In this document: positions 27,001 to 42,000 of the stretch, piece by piece
Layout: every line of letters begins with the position of its first letter
Numbering within the stretch: the first letter of the stretch is position 1
From: Siphonodentalium dalli
Lineage: Eukaryota; Mollusca; Scaphopoda; Gadilida; Siphonodentaliidae
NCBI GenBank assembly: GCA_032622095.1
Contig: CP136064.1
Location: 278,343,614-278,407,613 of the forward strand
Length of the DNA: 64,000 nucleotides
Direction: 5' to 3'
The notes under the pieces: model-generated
Databases searched by the model: none
What the model saw: the letters and a program-made list of their open reading frames with translations, nothing else
What the model was told of the DNA's origin: nothing
Position numbers and translations under genes: made by a program

Positions 27001-30000
27001 ATATGATTCCCAATAGTTCATGATCAACCACATACAGTAATGTCCTATTAATCTACTCCTTAACCATAGCAGAATTATGGGTAACTTTTCCGGATTTAGT
27101 CGGAAATGTGGCTTGTTGCCATTCATCGGAAAGCTCTTGGGGAAAGCTTTCCAATGAATGGCAACAAGCCATATTTCCGACTAAATCCTGAAAAGTTACC
27201 CATAATTCTTCTGTGGTTAAGGAGTCGATTAATTAGGGCATTACTGTATGATTCAAAGATACTGGCCAGGTCTGAGCATATGGTGCCGGATATTTGCAGA
27301 ATGAGGTCCTCAGAGGGTGACTTTAGTGACGCTACTCCGCACAGTGGGCTAGCATCACTAAATTCACTCTCTGGGGACCACATTCTGCAACGATCTCATC
27401 TTCTCTGGAAAGTATTTTTAACAAGTTTTTTAGTTTCTTTGGAAAGCTTCATTTTCTTTTTTAGTTTAGTTTCTCTATATCCCCAAATGGACAGATGATA
27501 CATTGAATATCCAAGGTGCACAATGGGTTCACATCACAATATTCACCATCTGGGAACATAAATCTGAGTCTAGGAGATGTCAGGCCTAAGCAGAATGAGG
27601 TCCCCAGAGGATGAATTTAGTTCTCATTCTGCAAATTTCCAGCACCAAATTCTCAGGTTTAATACTGGCTGCAAAACTTTGAACAAAAGCAAAAACCTGA
27701 AATATTTATTTCCATATGCAGAGAGGAGTGGCCGAGTCCAAAGGTCCATAATCACCGAAAATAATTATCTGCGGAATTTCATTTCATCCTGAATTTAATA
27801 CTGGAATTCATCAATTCGGAAACTAGAGGTGGGCTGTACAAATGGGATTAAAGATGTCCCCCATGGCAGTCGAGAAAAACTGCAAACAAAATTGACCAAT
27901 GAGACTGTGTGCAAAGTTTTTAAAAAATTGACCGGAAAATGTAGAAATACAAACTCGGATAAAGCGGGCTAGCATCACTAAATTCACCCTCTGGGAATCT
28001 CATTCTGCTCAGGCTCATCATGGGAAGTATCTATAGTCTAAAAATAACATTGTTTTTAGTTACTTTTTTGCTTCTGTCCAGTTTCTATATCCCGTAATTT
28101 GCAGAAGATAAAATGTGTAATCGAGGTGACTAATGGGGTGAACATTACCAACTTTCAACTGGGGAACTTCAATCTGATCCTAGGTCTCCCATAGCAGTTC
28201 AGGCCTCAACAGAATGAGGTTCCCAGAAGGTGAATTTAATGATGGTAGCCCGCTGTGCAGGATAGCGTTACAAAATTCACCCTGTGGGGACCTCATTCCA
28301 CAAGTTACAGACACACTTCTATTTCAAGGCTCATTCAGCAAATGATAGACACTATTTCATGGCTTCTACATGTGAAATGTTCAGCTAATGAACACTGGAA
28401 AAATAGAGTCGACACAACGACAGAATTAATCCCTCAGAGTCAATCTAAACTGAATCGAAATTAAACACGTGCATCAGTGTTTATAAAACTAAAATAGAAC
28501 CCATGCAAGATCCTACGTCATTAACACATGCAAGCGTTTTCGCTAAAACTTTCTTCTCAATTCTGGTTGTGGTCATACTTACAGCATACATAAACTTATC
28601 TTGCATCAAAGCAATCATTAATTGAAGGCCCTTGGACAGTCTGATAAAGGACCCATATTTCGGAAGCAGCTTAATATGGACAATACAAGGTCACAGCCTC
28701 TTTGTGGGCTCCAAATTAAGATAATAAGTCTGTTTATTTTGCTCCAGCCCTCCCACCCTTGAGGTGTAATTCGACCTTTGACATTTAAATTTCCTTTCAG
28801 AGACTTTACTAAACCCATACATGTATGTCTAGTTATTTTCAGGTCCATTTGAAAAGGACAGAAATGTGTTCCCATGCTTCAGGGACTCCACTCTGTTGCA
28901 CGGTTGCTTCTCTATTCTGTGACGTGGCACTTGTGGGACTAAAAAGGGGTGTAAATTTGCAATAGATGAAATCCTAAAGTTTAGACCAACATGTTTGGGC
29001 TACCTGTTCTAATTTCTGTTCATTCATTATTAAAGGTAGTCATTCGGACAAACCTATCTTTGTTATCATATGACCATGTGGGATAAATTCCTTTACAAAC
29101 AACACAAACTGATCCACAGAGAGTGATTTACTGAGCAATTATTCTGCATAATTAGCAAAAAATCACAGTCTGTATCTGTGGTCTGTCAGCCAGATGACAA
29201 AGACAAACAAGAAGGGTGTATATCTCTACTGATGGTCACGATTTGATGTTATTGATACGTGACAAGGAAAGTGAAGATTAATAGAATAATAACATGAAAT
29301 CTCCCAAAGCGGCATGCAGCTGAATATATATAAATTCTACCGATACATGCAGCTGAATATATATAAATTCTACCGATACATGTACCAGGTCTCTCAGACT
29401 CTAAATTGGAATGATACAAATCTATTATTTAGTCATCATTACATATGACTTTACTGGAATCCACATTATATTTTCGGCACTTTATCGCCTGCTTATATTA
29501 ACCAATATACCCAGTAAATAAAGAATCATCTCTTTCAATGAATACTTTTATAACTAAATGGGAGATTCCTTTCTGGGATAAAGAGTTAAAGCATTAAAGA
29601 GACAAGTTAGCTTAATGATTCCCTTCAAAAGACTGATGAAATGAAACATGCCCCAGGTAGAAAAATCACTGCAATAGATAATGCAACATATCCATGAAAT
29701 CTTTTAGCTGATGAAGACAACAATTCCTTTACAAACACAAGTTGATCCCGAGAGAGAGAGAGAGCGATTTTGTGAGCAGTTGTTCTGAGTAATTAGCCAA
29801 AAATCACATTCTATATAAGGAAATACATCAGTTGATCCCTCGCGTTTCAGTCAGACGTCAAAGACAAACAATGACATTTGTATATCTCTACTAACAGTCA
29901 CAATTAGATGTTATTGATACGTGTCCAGGAAAGTAGAGATTGTTAATGCAAGAATAACATTGAGATCAAGTCTGAGTTTGGTGTGTCTGTCATTTGCAAA

Positions 30001-33000
30001 ATGAGGTCCCAGAGGGGGAATTTAGTGATGCTATCCCACATAGCAGGCTAGCATCACTAAATTCATCCTCTGGGAACCCAATGTAGATGACCTGATCTGC
30101 TATGGGAGACAGACTCAGATTGAAGTTCCCAAATTGTGAATATTGTGATGTATACTCATTAGGAACCTTGATTATGCAATATGTTGTCTGCCAATTTGTG
30201 GATATAAACTAAACTAAAAAATGCGGGATGGCATCACTTACATGTAATTCACCCTCTGGGACCTCATTCTGCAAATGACAGGCACACTAAACTCAGACAT
30301 GGGATGCTGAATGCATGAATTGGGTGAGTATAGAGAACGGTTCTAGCAATACCATACATCAGCAATCCCTAAAATTCATTATCATATGGTTTTAAAGATG
30401 CATAATCTGAATTATCGCTCCTAAATTACTATTTCTTTGGCTTCGGGGGTAAAAAATATTTGATTCGAGATGAGGAACCCACCCATCAAATTAAGCTCAG
30501 AGTGATCAGATATCGATTTTTGACATTTGTCATTTATCGAAGTGTGTCCTTATTTGTGGCCTGGAAAAAAGTTGTCAAACCGACGGTCTCGGACATAATT
30601 GCGAATAAAGATGGATAACTGTATAATCAAGTGGTAATACAGCCAGATTTCGTGATACTCAAATGATAATAAGGCATTATTTCATTGAACAACATGTTGA
30701 TAAATAACACGTTTTGGGAAATGACAGTGGTTAGCATTATTTTGTTATAATTAATCGATTCTGATAACAAAATCATATTTTGAAGAAATGTTGTTGTTGT
30801 AACTTGATGATATGGGGACCATCTGTTTGGATTTAGTACCTTTAAACCCCATATTATATTATATATGGAAGTGCATTGTGCTGTTTCAATATAATGGTAG
30901 ATCAGTTCTGTCAATATTTATAACCCATGTTCAGACTGATACACGTGCGCTTCCTGACCCTTGGTGAAAGGACTTCCTATTTTAACCCTTTACCCAACAG
31001 AACGGCTTAACACATTAAAAATTATAAAATTGTTAAAGAATGTAAGAAAAAATGGTAAAAAAAGATTTTTTTTAGGCCAATGCATTCTCTTATATATGCG
31101 AGGCGACCTATGGTCGACTCGCATATATAAGAGAATGCATTGGCACAGGGCATAACTGTAACTATCACAATGTGGTCAAGGAGCCGGTTCCAATGATATC
31201 CATATTTGTATGGTTTTATTGAGACAGACCCAAGATAATATAGGCTGTTGCAGCTTTATTTGGCCGTTTTTGGCCGGTTTGTTGGGTAAAGGGTTAAAGA
31301 TGTTCCCGAGCTGAGGTGGTTTGGTCGTGGATAAGATCATCGCAGTGCTAGATGAGGTTGGCGCAGGTTCAAACCCTGACACTCATATGTATGTGCCTCC
31401 ACAAATATGTTATATACTATTGGAAAGAGAAAGCTCTAAATCATAACTAGAAGTAGGACTGTCCCAGTGAGACTTGGGATACACCCCCCCTCCCCCCCGC
31501 AGGGCTACATTATGAGTAGCCATGTTAACATATTTGTGCATAGGTTCCCATGGTCTAAATACATGTGACGAGTTTCAATGGACAGACAGATGGATGGACA
31601 GATGGACAAGCTGATTCCAATATACCTCCCCCATAACTGTTATGGGGGAATATAAATATCAGTTACCAAAAATAATTTAATATGTATATATAACTAGACA
31701 ACTATACAAGAACATAAAACAAAATGCTCCAATGTAAGTAGCAAAACCTCTTTATATCATTTTAAATTCAAATGGTAACATCTGATGCAAATCTGTATGA
31801 TTTATGATAAGTAGCTGATATTACTTTAATGAGGCAACTGCAATTTAACCCTTTACCCAACAGAACGGCCCTGTGCCAATGCATTCTCTTATATATGCGA
31901 GTCGACCATAGGTCGCCTCGCATATATAAGAGAATGCATTGGCTTAACACATTAAAAATTATAAAATTGTTAAAGAATGTAAGAAAAAATGGTAAAAAGT
32001 GTTAAAAAAAGATTTTTTTTAGGCCAATGCATTCTCTTATATATGCGAGGCGACCTATGGTCGACTCGCATATATAAGAGAATGCATTGGCACAGGGCAT
32101 AACTGTAACTATCACAATGTGGTCAAGGAGCCGGTTCCAATGATATCCATATTTGTATGGTTCTATTGAGACAGACCGAAGATATTTTAGGCTGTTGAAG
32201 CTTTATTTGGCCGGTTTTGGCCGTTTTGTTGGGTAAAGGGTTAATCCTTCCATGGCTGGAGCTTCCTGAATTTTTGCGAAAACCTTTTGCCAATGAATGA
32301 TCTTATATATGCGATTCTCCCATAGGGAGCCCCTCATATATATGAGAATACACTGGCTTAACCTTTACCTTGTAAGCCAGTGCATTCTCTTATATACTCG
32401 AGGCTCCCTATGGGGAAACTCACATCTCTTACCCCTATAGGGAGGAATGCACTGGCACAAGAACTGTAATGCTGCACCAGCGCAGCTCTCGTCATTGAAA
32501 GGGTTAATAGCCTGATTTAACGAGAGGCCGATCACAATCGGCAGATGTTTAGCCCATACCTTGGCGATAGCGATTAGCTATTTTTATAAATTTTATAAAT
32601 CCTTACACCAACCTTTTCATGAGTGCAAAAGTTTCAACAATTCACACTTTATATAGTGATCATGTGAAAAATATTTAGTTATCACATTGTGTCAACAGGA
32701 TTGGTGGAGGATGTTAATATTTTTAAGCAAATAAACCAAATGACCCTCACTATGCAGGTTAGGGGTGTGTTATCGTCAACTATGCGAAGAACTATAAACA
32801 TAATCAATGGAAATATTTGAGTTATCAAATCGGATAGAATGGGGTTAATCTTACCCAAACTAATGAACTGATAAACACAAAATAGGCTATAAAAAGCATG
32901 TCATTGGATTTAGAAACCCATACAATAAGTCAGTCTCAAGAATACGAGCACCACTAATATTATCCTGGAGCCCAAAGGCAATTGTGGGAATTTCAAAATA

Positions 33001-36000
33001 AGATATTTCCTCTAATGATGAATATTCAATTGGTGATTTATTGAAACCCTTACTGAACCTGGCTCAAAGTGAAAGGGATAATATTATATCTGTCTATTGC
33101 ATAATATGTGTCTATGGAATGGTTTAATTTTAATCCCAAATCCATGCAAATCAAAAGTGGATCACCATCAACCTGGACATAAAATAGGAGAATGATCAAA
33201 TGAAAAGCATCAAAACCATATGATGTGTGAAGAGGGTTAATCATTTTCAATGACATCATATCATGAAACTAAGGAATGTGTGGATTAATTTTTGTCTAAG
33301 ATAAGACAACAGTGTCTGTAAACAACAATGTCGGTAAAACATCCCTACAAAGTAACAATGGACTATTCCAATTTATTATTTTAGAATAGGTGTTATATAG
33401 TGTCTGCATTAACTAATGTAATGAACCTGTTTCAACAAAGGGGTTAACTTAATATTGCACAGAAAACAGAACTCCACCAAAGAGTCATCAATCACAGTTT
33501 GACATATGAATGACAAACAAGTCCTGCCAGCCAGTGGTACCACTATCAGGCTTTATAGCATGTCGTATCTAAAGTCCATAGTGATAATTAACTCATTTCA
33601 ATAACACACATGGTCTGTGGGATATGTTCTCTTCAAATTCCCAGCAGTAATTACTTGAATTATAAAGGGTCATAACTCTGTTAAAATATATGGGATCAAA
33701 ACCCATAATCGAACTCGATCTGTATTTAGGGATGATAAATTCATATACCAAATTTGGTGTTGATCAGATGAAAAATGTTTTGAGTCATAGCAGCTTGGGT
33801 GAATTCTAAGTAAACATAAGAGTGAAAAGGGTTAATTAAACAATACCAATAACCATACAGATGAAGAACATGCTAAGAAAAACCTAGGTAAGACATATGA
33901 GGCAGATCAGAAGAAATATGTTCAACTTATTGCATTGGATAGCATGTGTGTAAAGGGTTAATTATTTTCTAAACCGATGAACCAATCAATACCAAAAACT
34001 ATACAGGTGAGGGGTGTGTCATCATAAACCTACATATCAAATATGAACACAATCGGACAAAAAATACTTTGGTTATAGCATCAGATTTTTTTTCTTCAAA
34101 AAAAGGGTCATAACTCCTTTAAAATAAATTGGATCAAACCCATATTCGAACTCGATCTGTATTTTGGGCTGTGAAACTCGCATACCAAATTTGGTTTCGA
34201 TTAGATAAACAATGTTTGAGTTATGGCAGAATGCGTGAATTCTAAGTCGAAAAAGGGCCATAACTCTGTAACAAAAACTCTGATCAAACCCAAATTCGAA
34301 CTCGATCTGTATTTTGGGTTTTGGTTCTGATCGGATAGAAAATGTTTGAGTTATCGCATTACTCGTAAAGTGTCTACGGAGAGACAGATGGACAGACAGA
34401 TGGACGGACAGACAGACGGACGTACGACGAGTGGTCAATCCGGACAACGACACTATGTTTACCATACTATGGTATGGGTAAACATAAAAACTCATCCTAC
34501 AACTGTTTCCCTACATAGTGACAAAAACAATTATTATTAGTTATTGTTAAATGACAAAAATAGGAAGCAAATGAGTCAAATAGGAAGCATGTGAGTCAGA
34601 TAAAGCCCTTACACACAGTGTTTGCAGTGAGGCATGCCGCACGTATTGCACGCACTGTATGCAATGGGTGCTCGCACATGCTGTGCGATGCAGGCGACAT
34701 CGCAGAAAATGCAGAAAACACAGCCACAGGATTACATCGCTGTCCTAATCCAGCAGTGCAGTGCCATGCGATACATGCTGCACATTTTTATCTGCAGTTG
34801 TTCAGTAAATTCCGCTGTTTGCAGTGACGGTATAGGACGAAGACACTGGAAGCACAGCAGTTTTCAGTCCAGGTCAGTTTTGGACTGTGATTGTGCATCG
34901 CTACACCATGCAGTCATTTTAAACAATAATATGCATATAACAATGAAACCATGATATCAACAGAAACATATACCAGTAACTGCAGAAAACAAGTTCGCCG
35001 CATAAAACACTGTCGCCGCAGAAAACGCCGTCTTCGCAGAAAAAACGTGTGATATGCATGGCAACGCCGTGTGGAAGGGGCTTTATAGTTTATGGCAGAT
35101 TCTTTCCTTTTTCCCATAATTTGAACTATTTTATGGGAAGAAATACCTGTTTATTTCCATAATGTGAATAAAACATAACGTTCTAATAAATCTTACCAAA
35201 TAAATTCATGTATATCTACTGTTTGTCCATTAATTTGGCAGTGATGAATATTTGTCAAATAATTTTTTCTATCCACATGTTCATAAAACAAGTTATTATA
35301 TTGGTGCGGCCTAATGCAGAACTCTTATCGATGCAGCATCACATCCTGAATCATAAGTGATTGCATTATAAAAATCTACATTCTAAATACCTGCAATTTA
35401 GTTCATGTTATTCATAAGATATCACTAGTATCACACAAACTTTTCCTTTCCAGCTTTTAGTTATGGTTGATGAATCCTGCATTACATTTAGTGACTGAAT
35501 GGTAAGGGGAAAAAACGCATGTATACTGCACAGTACAAGTATAATGCACAGGTCCGATTTTTGTATCAACCCATATACCCTGTGCCAATGCATTCTCTTA
35601 TATATGCGAGTCGACCATAGGTCACCTCGCATATATAAGAGAATGCATTGGCCTAACAATTTTTCATCATTTGTAATTATTTTTTACAATTTTGATAATT
35701 TTTTCTTGTATTCTTTAACAGACTTATTTTGTAGGTTTAGTGTCAGGGAATCTTACGTTTTTCATGGGCATCAAATTTATTACTATGAATACTTGGTGAT
35801 AGTTTTGAGTTATAACATCCCCCTAAGGTTTTATCCAGTTTGTTTTTAAATTCGCTATAGCATGCTTAAGCATACCCAAAAAAGGGCCGATTTTACAGAC
35901 CGTAAATTAGGGCCGATGAGATCGGCCCCTGGCACTGAAAGGGTTCATGGAAATTAGTTATAAAAGTCAGTAAAACAACTACAATCAGCACAATTACATG

Positions 36001-39000
36001 CAAAAATCAATTTTTAAAATTTTGGGCCGTTGGTACCATGAGGGATGGGGGATGTAAGAGGAAGGTACAGTAATACCCTAAATAATCGACTCCTTAACCA
36101 CAGCAGAATTATGGGTACTTTTCCAGTATTTCTCAGTGAGAGCTTTCCGATGAATGGCAACAAGCCCCATATGTCTGACTAAATCCTGAAAAAGTACCCA
36201 TAATTCTGCTGTGGTTAAGGAGTCGATTATTTAGGGCATTACTGTAACTACCTCATGTGGTGGGCCAGCATGACCAAACTCACCCTCTGGGGACCTCATT
36301 CTGCTCAGGCCTCATTTTCTGGGAAGTATCTATTGTCTCATAATTAATATTGTTTTTAGTTACTTTTTCCCTTCTGTACAGTTTCTATATCCCCTAATTT
36401 GCAGAAGATAAAATGCATAATCGAGGTGACTAATAGGTAAACATCACCAACTTCACCTGGGAAACTTCAATCTATTCCTACATGTAGGTGTCCCATTTAG
36501 CAGTTGAGGCCTAATCAGATTGAGGTTCCAAGAGGGTGAATTTAGTGATGCTAGCACACAGTGTGGGGTAGTGACCCTAAATTTACCCTCTGGGGACCTC
36601 ATTCTGATAAGGCAGACACATTATTTTAAGCTTTGATTGAGGTAGATAGTGAAAACATTTTTCAATATCTATTGAGACTTAAAACAATATACTATTGTCT
36701 TAATCCTTTCTATGCTAAATAATCATGTTCGAGTAGTTCCCTTAGGAAATGTTCAACAAATGACAATAACTTACCGGTATTATTTACACCATGGATGGAC
36801 GCAAAAGGTTGTAATATAGAAATTACAGTTAAAATTTAGGAAAATTTCCTCAAGAATATACTAATAGTATAGTACAATTGTAGTATGAATGCGATATTAT
36901 CCAACAAACACTTTGTGTGAGCCGATCATTTGTTTATATACAGCACGTAAAGAGTAAGCGATAAGCAAAACAATCAATACCATGGCAATTTTTTTAGCAG
37001 AGTGATTGACGGTGACCCATTCAAAACCGAAATCTTAAGTGGCGAGGATTAGCAAGTGCTATACCTATAGGTTGTAAACAAATAAGTGGCAGTTTTAACT
37101 GAAGTTCACTTAGTGGGGTCTCCCGGTATTGAATTGTTTTGCTTAATGCATAAGCTTTACATACTGTAACAGAATTTTGCTTTTATTTACATAACACAGA
37201 GTATGAACTTGACAATAACATACTATTTACATGATATTTATGATTGGAATAAGAACAAAGTGGGTTTTAATGTGTGAAAGCAATATCCACCTCGAAGGCC
37301 ATCCGTGCCTTTAACCCTTTCAGTGCCAAGTCCAATTTTTGTATCAACCCATATTTCCTTGATCATTTTTCAAATTTATTGATTATAATAATGTGATACA
37401 TTGATGGAAAGAGCTCTTAGAGCTCTAAGAGCTCTTTCCATCAATGTATCACATTATAATCAATAAATTTGAAAAATTATCAAGGAAATATGGGTTGATA
37501 CAAAAATCGGACTTGGCACTGAAAGGGTTAAAGATTTCCCACCAATGAATATGAATTCTTCTGCACTTATTTAAGAAATGGATGTTGATTTGCTTGCGTT
37601 CCATAGAGTATGGATGCAAGTTGGTCTGACATTTTGTGTGGAACGCGAAAGCGTTCCACACTTAAAAATGTCAGATCAACTTGCATCCTTACTCTATGGA
37701 ACGCAAGCAAATCAACATCCATTACTTATATTTATACTTAATCGAGTCAACTGGCAGATTAAAAGAGTTTGAAGCGTCCATTTCCAACGTTATTATATCG
37801 TGGCTCGGTGCAAGTTGCTTCTACACAAAAATGGATGCAAGTTGGGGTCAGCGCGCGACGTCATGTGACGTAATTTCGACCAACCAACGTCCTGTATTCA
37901 TGTTCCACAATACGAATGCATGTGTCAGTGTAAATATATTATCATTTTGTCTGGCTGTCGTCTGCTTTTATTTCCCGAACAGCACACAAAATTAATAATA
38001 GACCATTCCAATATATACTTTTATAACTGGGTTGGAGAATCCATTTAGTATAGAAAGGGTTACAGAATATTTCCTGCCAAAAAAACTTAATACTTGTTAT
38101 CATATGATGCTGTGTTGGTTTATAACTAAAAAACAACTAAAGCCACCCACACGTTTAATACAGACCATATTTGTACTGATGATCATGATTATTGGAGACT
38201 GGGTGTGGTGCACAGGAAGCTCACGCTGTGAATCAATAATACGACCATGGATCGAAGCCTTCTCTAGCGAGATGAACAATACGTATCATAATACCTCTGA
38301 GATGGTAATAAGATGCTTATAATTACAATTATGTTTACCAATTATGATCAAGCCTTGAAATAGTGAGCCTGTCATTTGCAGAATGAGGTTCCCAGAGGGT
38401 GAATTTAGTGATGCTACCCCGCATAGCGGGCTAGCATCACCAAATTCACCCTCTGGTAACCTCATTCTGCTGAGGTGTAAGCAGAATGAGGTCCCCGGAG
38501 GGTGAATTTGGTGATGCTAGCCCGCTATGCGGGGTAGCATCACTAAATTCACCCTCTGGGGACCTCATTCTGCAAATGACAGACACACTATTTCAAGGCT
38601 TGATTATGATTCTAAATACTAAATCAATTCTAAATTATTGTTGAATTGTTTGAGTCATATATGAATATCACTAATTCTAATAATTGAGAAGAGGGAATAT
38701 CTATACTGATAAAACTCAACTTTGTTTGTTTGTCCGGCAAAAGGCGACCAAACGCCTGAACCCTCAAGAGCTGATTATTTGTATATAGGGGTTATTTTAC
38801 CCAGATAATCTTATTAGATAGGTCCCATTGTCCTCAGATGTCTTAAAGTGATGTGAAACACTCCTGTAGGGTGTTCAAATAGAAATGGATAATAATCTTG
38901 CTCAAAGTAGTTATTTTTACAAATATAATTTCCAAATTGACAACACACATCGTCATTCTTATATATTAATTAAATGCAGTGACTCTTGGTGGCGAAATCC

Positions 39001-42000
39001 TTTTTGTTAGTTTATCACCAATAGTTTCAACCCGAATTGAGAAGTAAATATTTACAATTGAGCGTAGTTCAGATGATGTTTTCCATGGAGTGTTATGGCT
39101 GATTTGTTTGAGATTTTATGTGATGTTAGTAGAATGCTACATTCCCAAAGTTGGCATAGCACCTGAATACTAACTTATCAGTTTCACGAACCCGAACAAG
39201 TCCTTAATATGTCAGGATTTATTCATACCATACCATGTGACCCGCCATATCAAAACCAGTTGTAAGTCAGGATTTATTCATACCATATCATGTGACCCGC
39301 CATATCAAAACCAGTCGTAAGTCAGGATTTATTCATACCATACCATGTGACCCGCCATATCAAAACCAGTCGTAAGTCACGATTTATTCATACCATATCA
39401 TGTGACCCGCCATATCAAAACCAGTTGTAAGTCACGATTTATTCATACCATACCATGTGACCCGCCATATCAAAACCAGTCGTAAGTCAGGATTTATTCA
39501 TACCATACCATGTGACCCGCCATATCAAAACCAGTGGTAAGTCACGATTTATTCATACCATACCATGTGACCCGCCATATCAAAACCAGTCGTTTAATCA
39601 GAATTTAGCTAATTTGTCATTAAATGTGATTATTTGGAATAGGTTCATGCTGACACTGACATATACCTTTGGACTGCAACGACATCTTAAACGTGCAACC
39701 TATGTAATGCTCTTATCACACTATATAGCATGCAACAAATAACTCAAATAAAATATTTTTCGGCTTACGACTGGTTTTGATATGACGGGTCACATATCAG
39801 GAATATAACAACAGTGAACGCTCTTTAGCGTTAGTCTACACAGAGACCACACTCATTGTCACACATTGCCTCGAATAGCATAAACGACCATAACGCTCCT
39901 TATCCATACCATATGTGGACTAGATCAACAGTCAATGTTCTTTATTGATACAATCCGGATTAGATCAATGGATGGCACATTGCATAATTGAGGTTCCAAA
40001 TGGGTCCACATCACAATATTCACCATTTGGGAACTTCAATCTGAGTCTATATCTCCCATAGCAGATCAGATGAGGCCATGCAAGATGAGGTCTGCAGAGG
40101 GTAAATCACTAAATTCACCCTCTGAGGACCTCATTCTGAGAATGACAGGCACACTAAACTCGGGCTTGATAAAAGATAAAACTGATGTTATGGGAGAAAA
40201 AAGAAACCTTGAAATGAAGAGATTTTGTTTATAAGGTGGACATTTAGGTTGCAGATTACTAAAGGTTTTAACCCTTTACCCAACAGAAGGGCCCTGTGCC
40301 AATGCATTCTCTTATATATGCGAGTCGACCATAGGTCGCCTCGCATATATAAGAGAATGCATTGGCTTAACACATATTAAAGAAAAAATGGTAAAAAGTG
40401 TTAAAAAAAAGTTTTTTTTAGGCCAATGCATTCTCTTATATATGCGAGGCGACCTATGGTCGACTCGCATATATAAGAGAATGCATTGGCACAGGGCATA
40501 ACTGTAACTATCACAATGTGCTCAATGAGCCGGTTCCAATGATACCCATATTTCCATGGTTTTATTGAGACAGACCGAAGATAATTTAGGCTGTTAGGGC
40601 GTTTCTGGGCGTTCTGTTGGGTAAAGGGTTAACTATGTGTGGATTGAGAGTCACATGGTTTCACATTGAGAGCTTCTCACTATTATGTGCAGATCACTTC
40701 AAAAGTATTCGACTTTGTACAGGGATTTTCTCTCATCAGAGCATTCTAGCCCAGCTATAGGCTTTAAGTTTGACATCTTGTTTATACAAGTAATTTAGCT
40801 GAAATTGTAGCATACCTCAACCCAATCATGACATCAATGAGACACTATTTTTAGCTTATTTTGTTCCTTCCGTTTTAAGGAGTGCCGGGGATGCACAATC
40901 TGATTATTTAACGTCTTCTTTGCATAATTATATGTTTGTAGAAAATCCAACATGACATCTTTTAGTTTCAAATCAATTCAAATTCAATTATATGCTTTGA
41001 ATACTGTATGGATTCTCTGGACTGCTACGATGGCCCTATGGGAGACTCGCATATATAAGAGAATGTATTGGGACATGGTTTTCGCTAAATTTCAGGAAGC
41101 TCCAGTCATCGAAGGGTTAAAGTGGCAGTAACAACATTATATACACATGTACATGTACATGTATAATTGCTGCCATGTAAATTTGAACAGGGTTTTGGAA
41201 ATGAGTTTCAGTTTCTGGACAGTGCATCATTGGAACTGACATAATATTTAGGGGCATGAAATACAATAATGCTTTGAATAATCGACTCCTTAACCACAGC
41301 AGAATTATGCGTAATTTTTCAGGATTTAGTCAGAAATATGGCTTGTTGCCATTCATTGGAAAACTCTCAGTGAGAGCTTTCCGATGAATGGCAACAAGCC
41401 ATATTTCCGACTAAATCCTGAAAAATTACCCATAATTCTGCTGTGGTTAAGGAGTCTATTATTTAGGGCATCACTGTAACATACTTTTGTGTTTTTTAAA
41501 CAGAAACAGAACAGTCCCAGTATATTGTCCTGAAAGTTTATCCATTTCATAGAAAAGGATGTGTGTGTTTATCGAAAGTGCTTAACCCTTACATGATGGG
41601 AGATCCTGAAATTTTGCGAAAACCTCTTATATAAAGGGAGCCTCGCATATATAAGAGAATATATTGGCCAAATAATATTTACCTTGACCACATAAGCCAG
41701 TGCAATCTCTCAAATCAACTTTTAATTTAGCCCCAGACTAAAAAAGTTCCCATTTATGGGAGTTGTGCCCCTTGTTTTGCCGCTTGCTGTTGACATATTA
41801 AATAAGTGTTTTAAAGAATGGCATTTCAAGTTAAAAGCCGCAATAAGTTTCTCATAATGAGTGACCTGAATCCCTAAATGTACAGTAATGCCCTAATTAA
41901 TAGACTCCTTAACAACAGCAGAATTATGGGTAACTTTTCAGGATTTAGTCGGAAATATGGCTTGTTGCCATTCATCGGAAAGCTCTCACTGAGAAATACT

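Noticed and set aside
31310-31400. A functional tRNA gene
   Set aside because: Only a B-box-like motif is good; no acceptor stem or anticodon arm could be folded. Kept only as a possible SINE.
37383-37450. Transcription terminator
   Set aside because: The perfect hairpin is the centre of a TTAA-flanked foldback element in a eukaryotic intron, not a rho-independent terminator.
39210-39593. CRISPR-like array
   Set aside because: Units are contiguous 55-bp direct repeats with no unique spacers, in a spliced animal gene.
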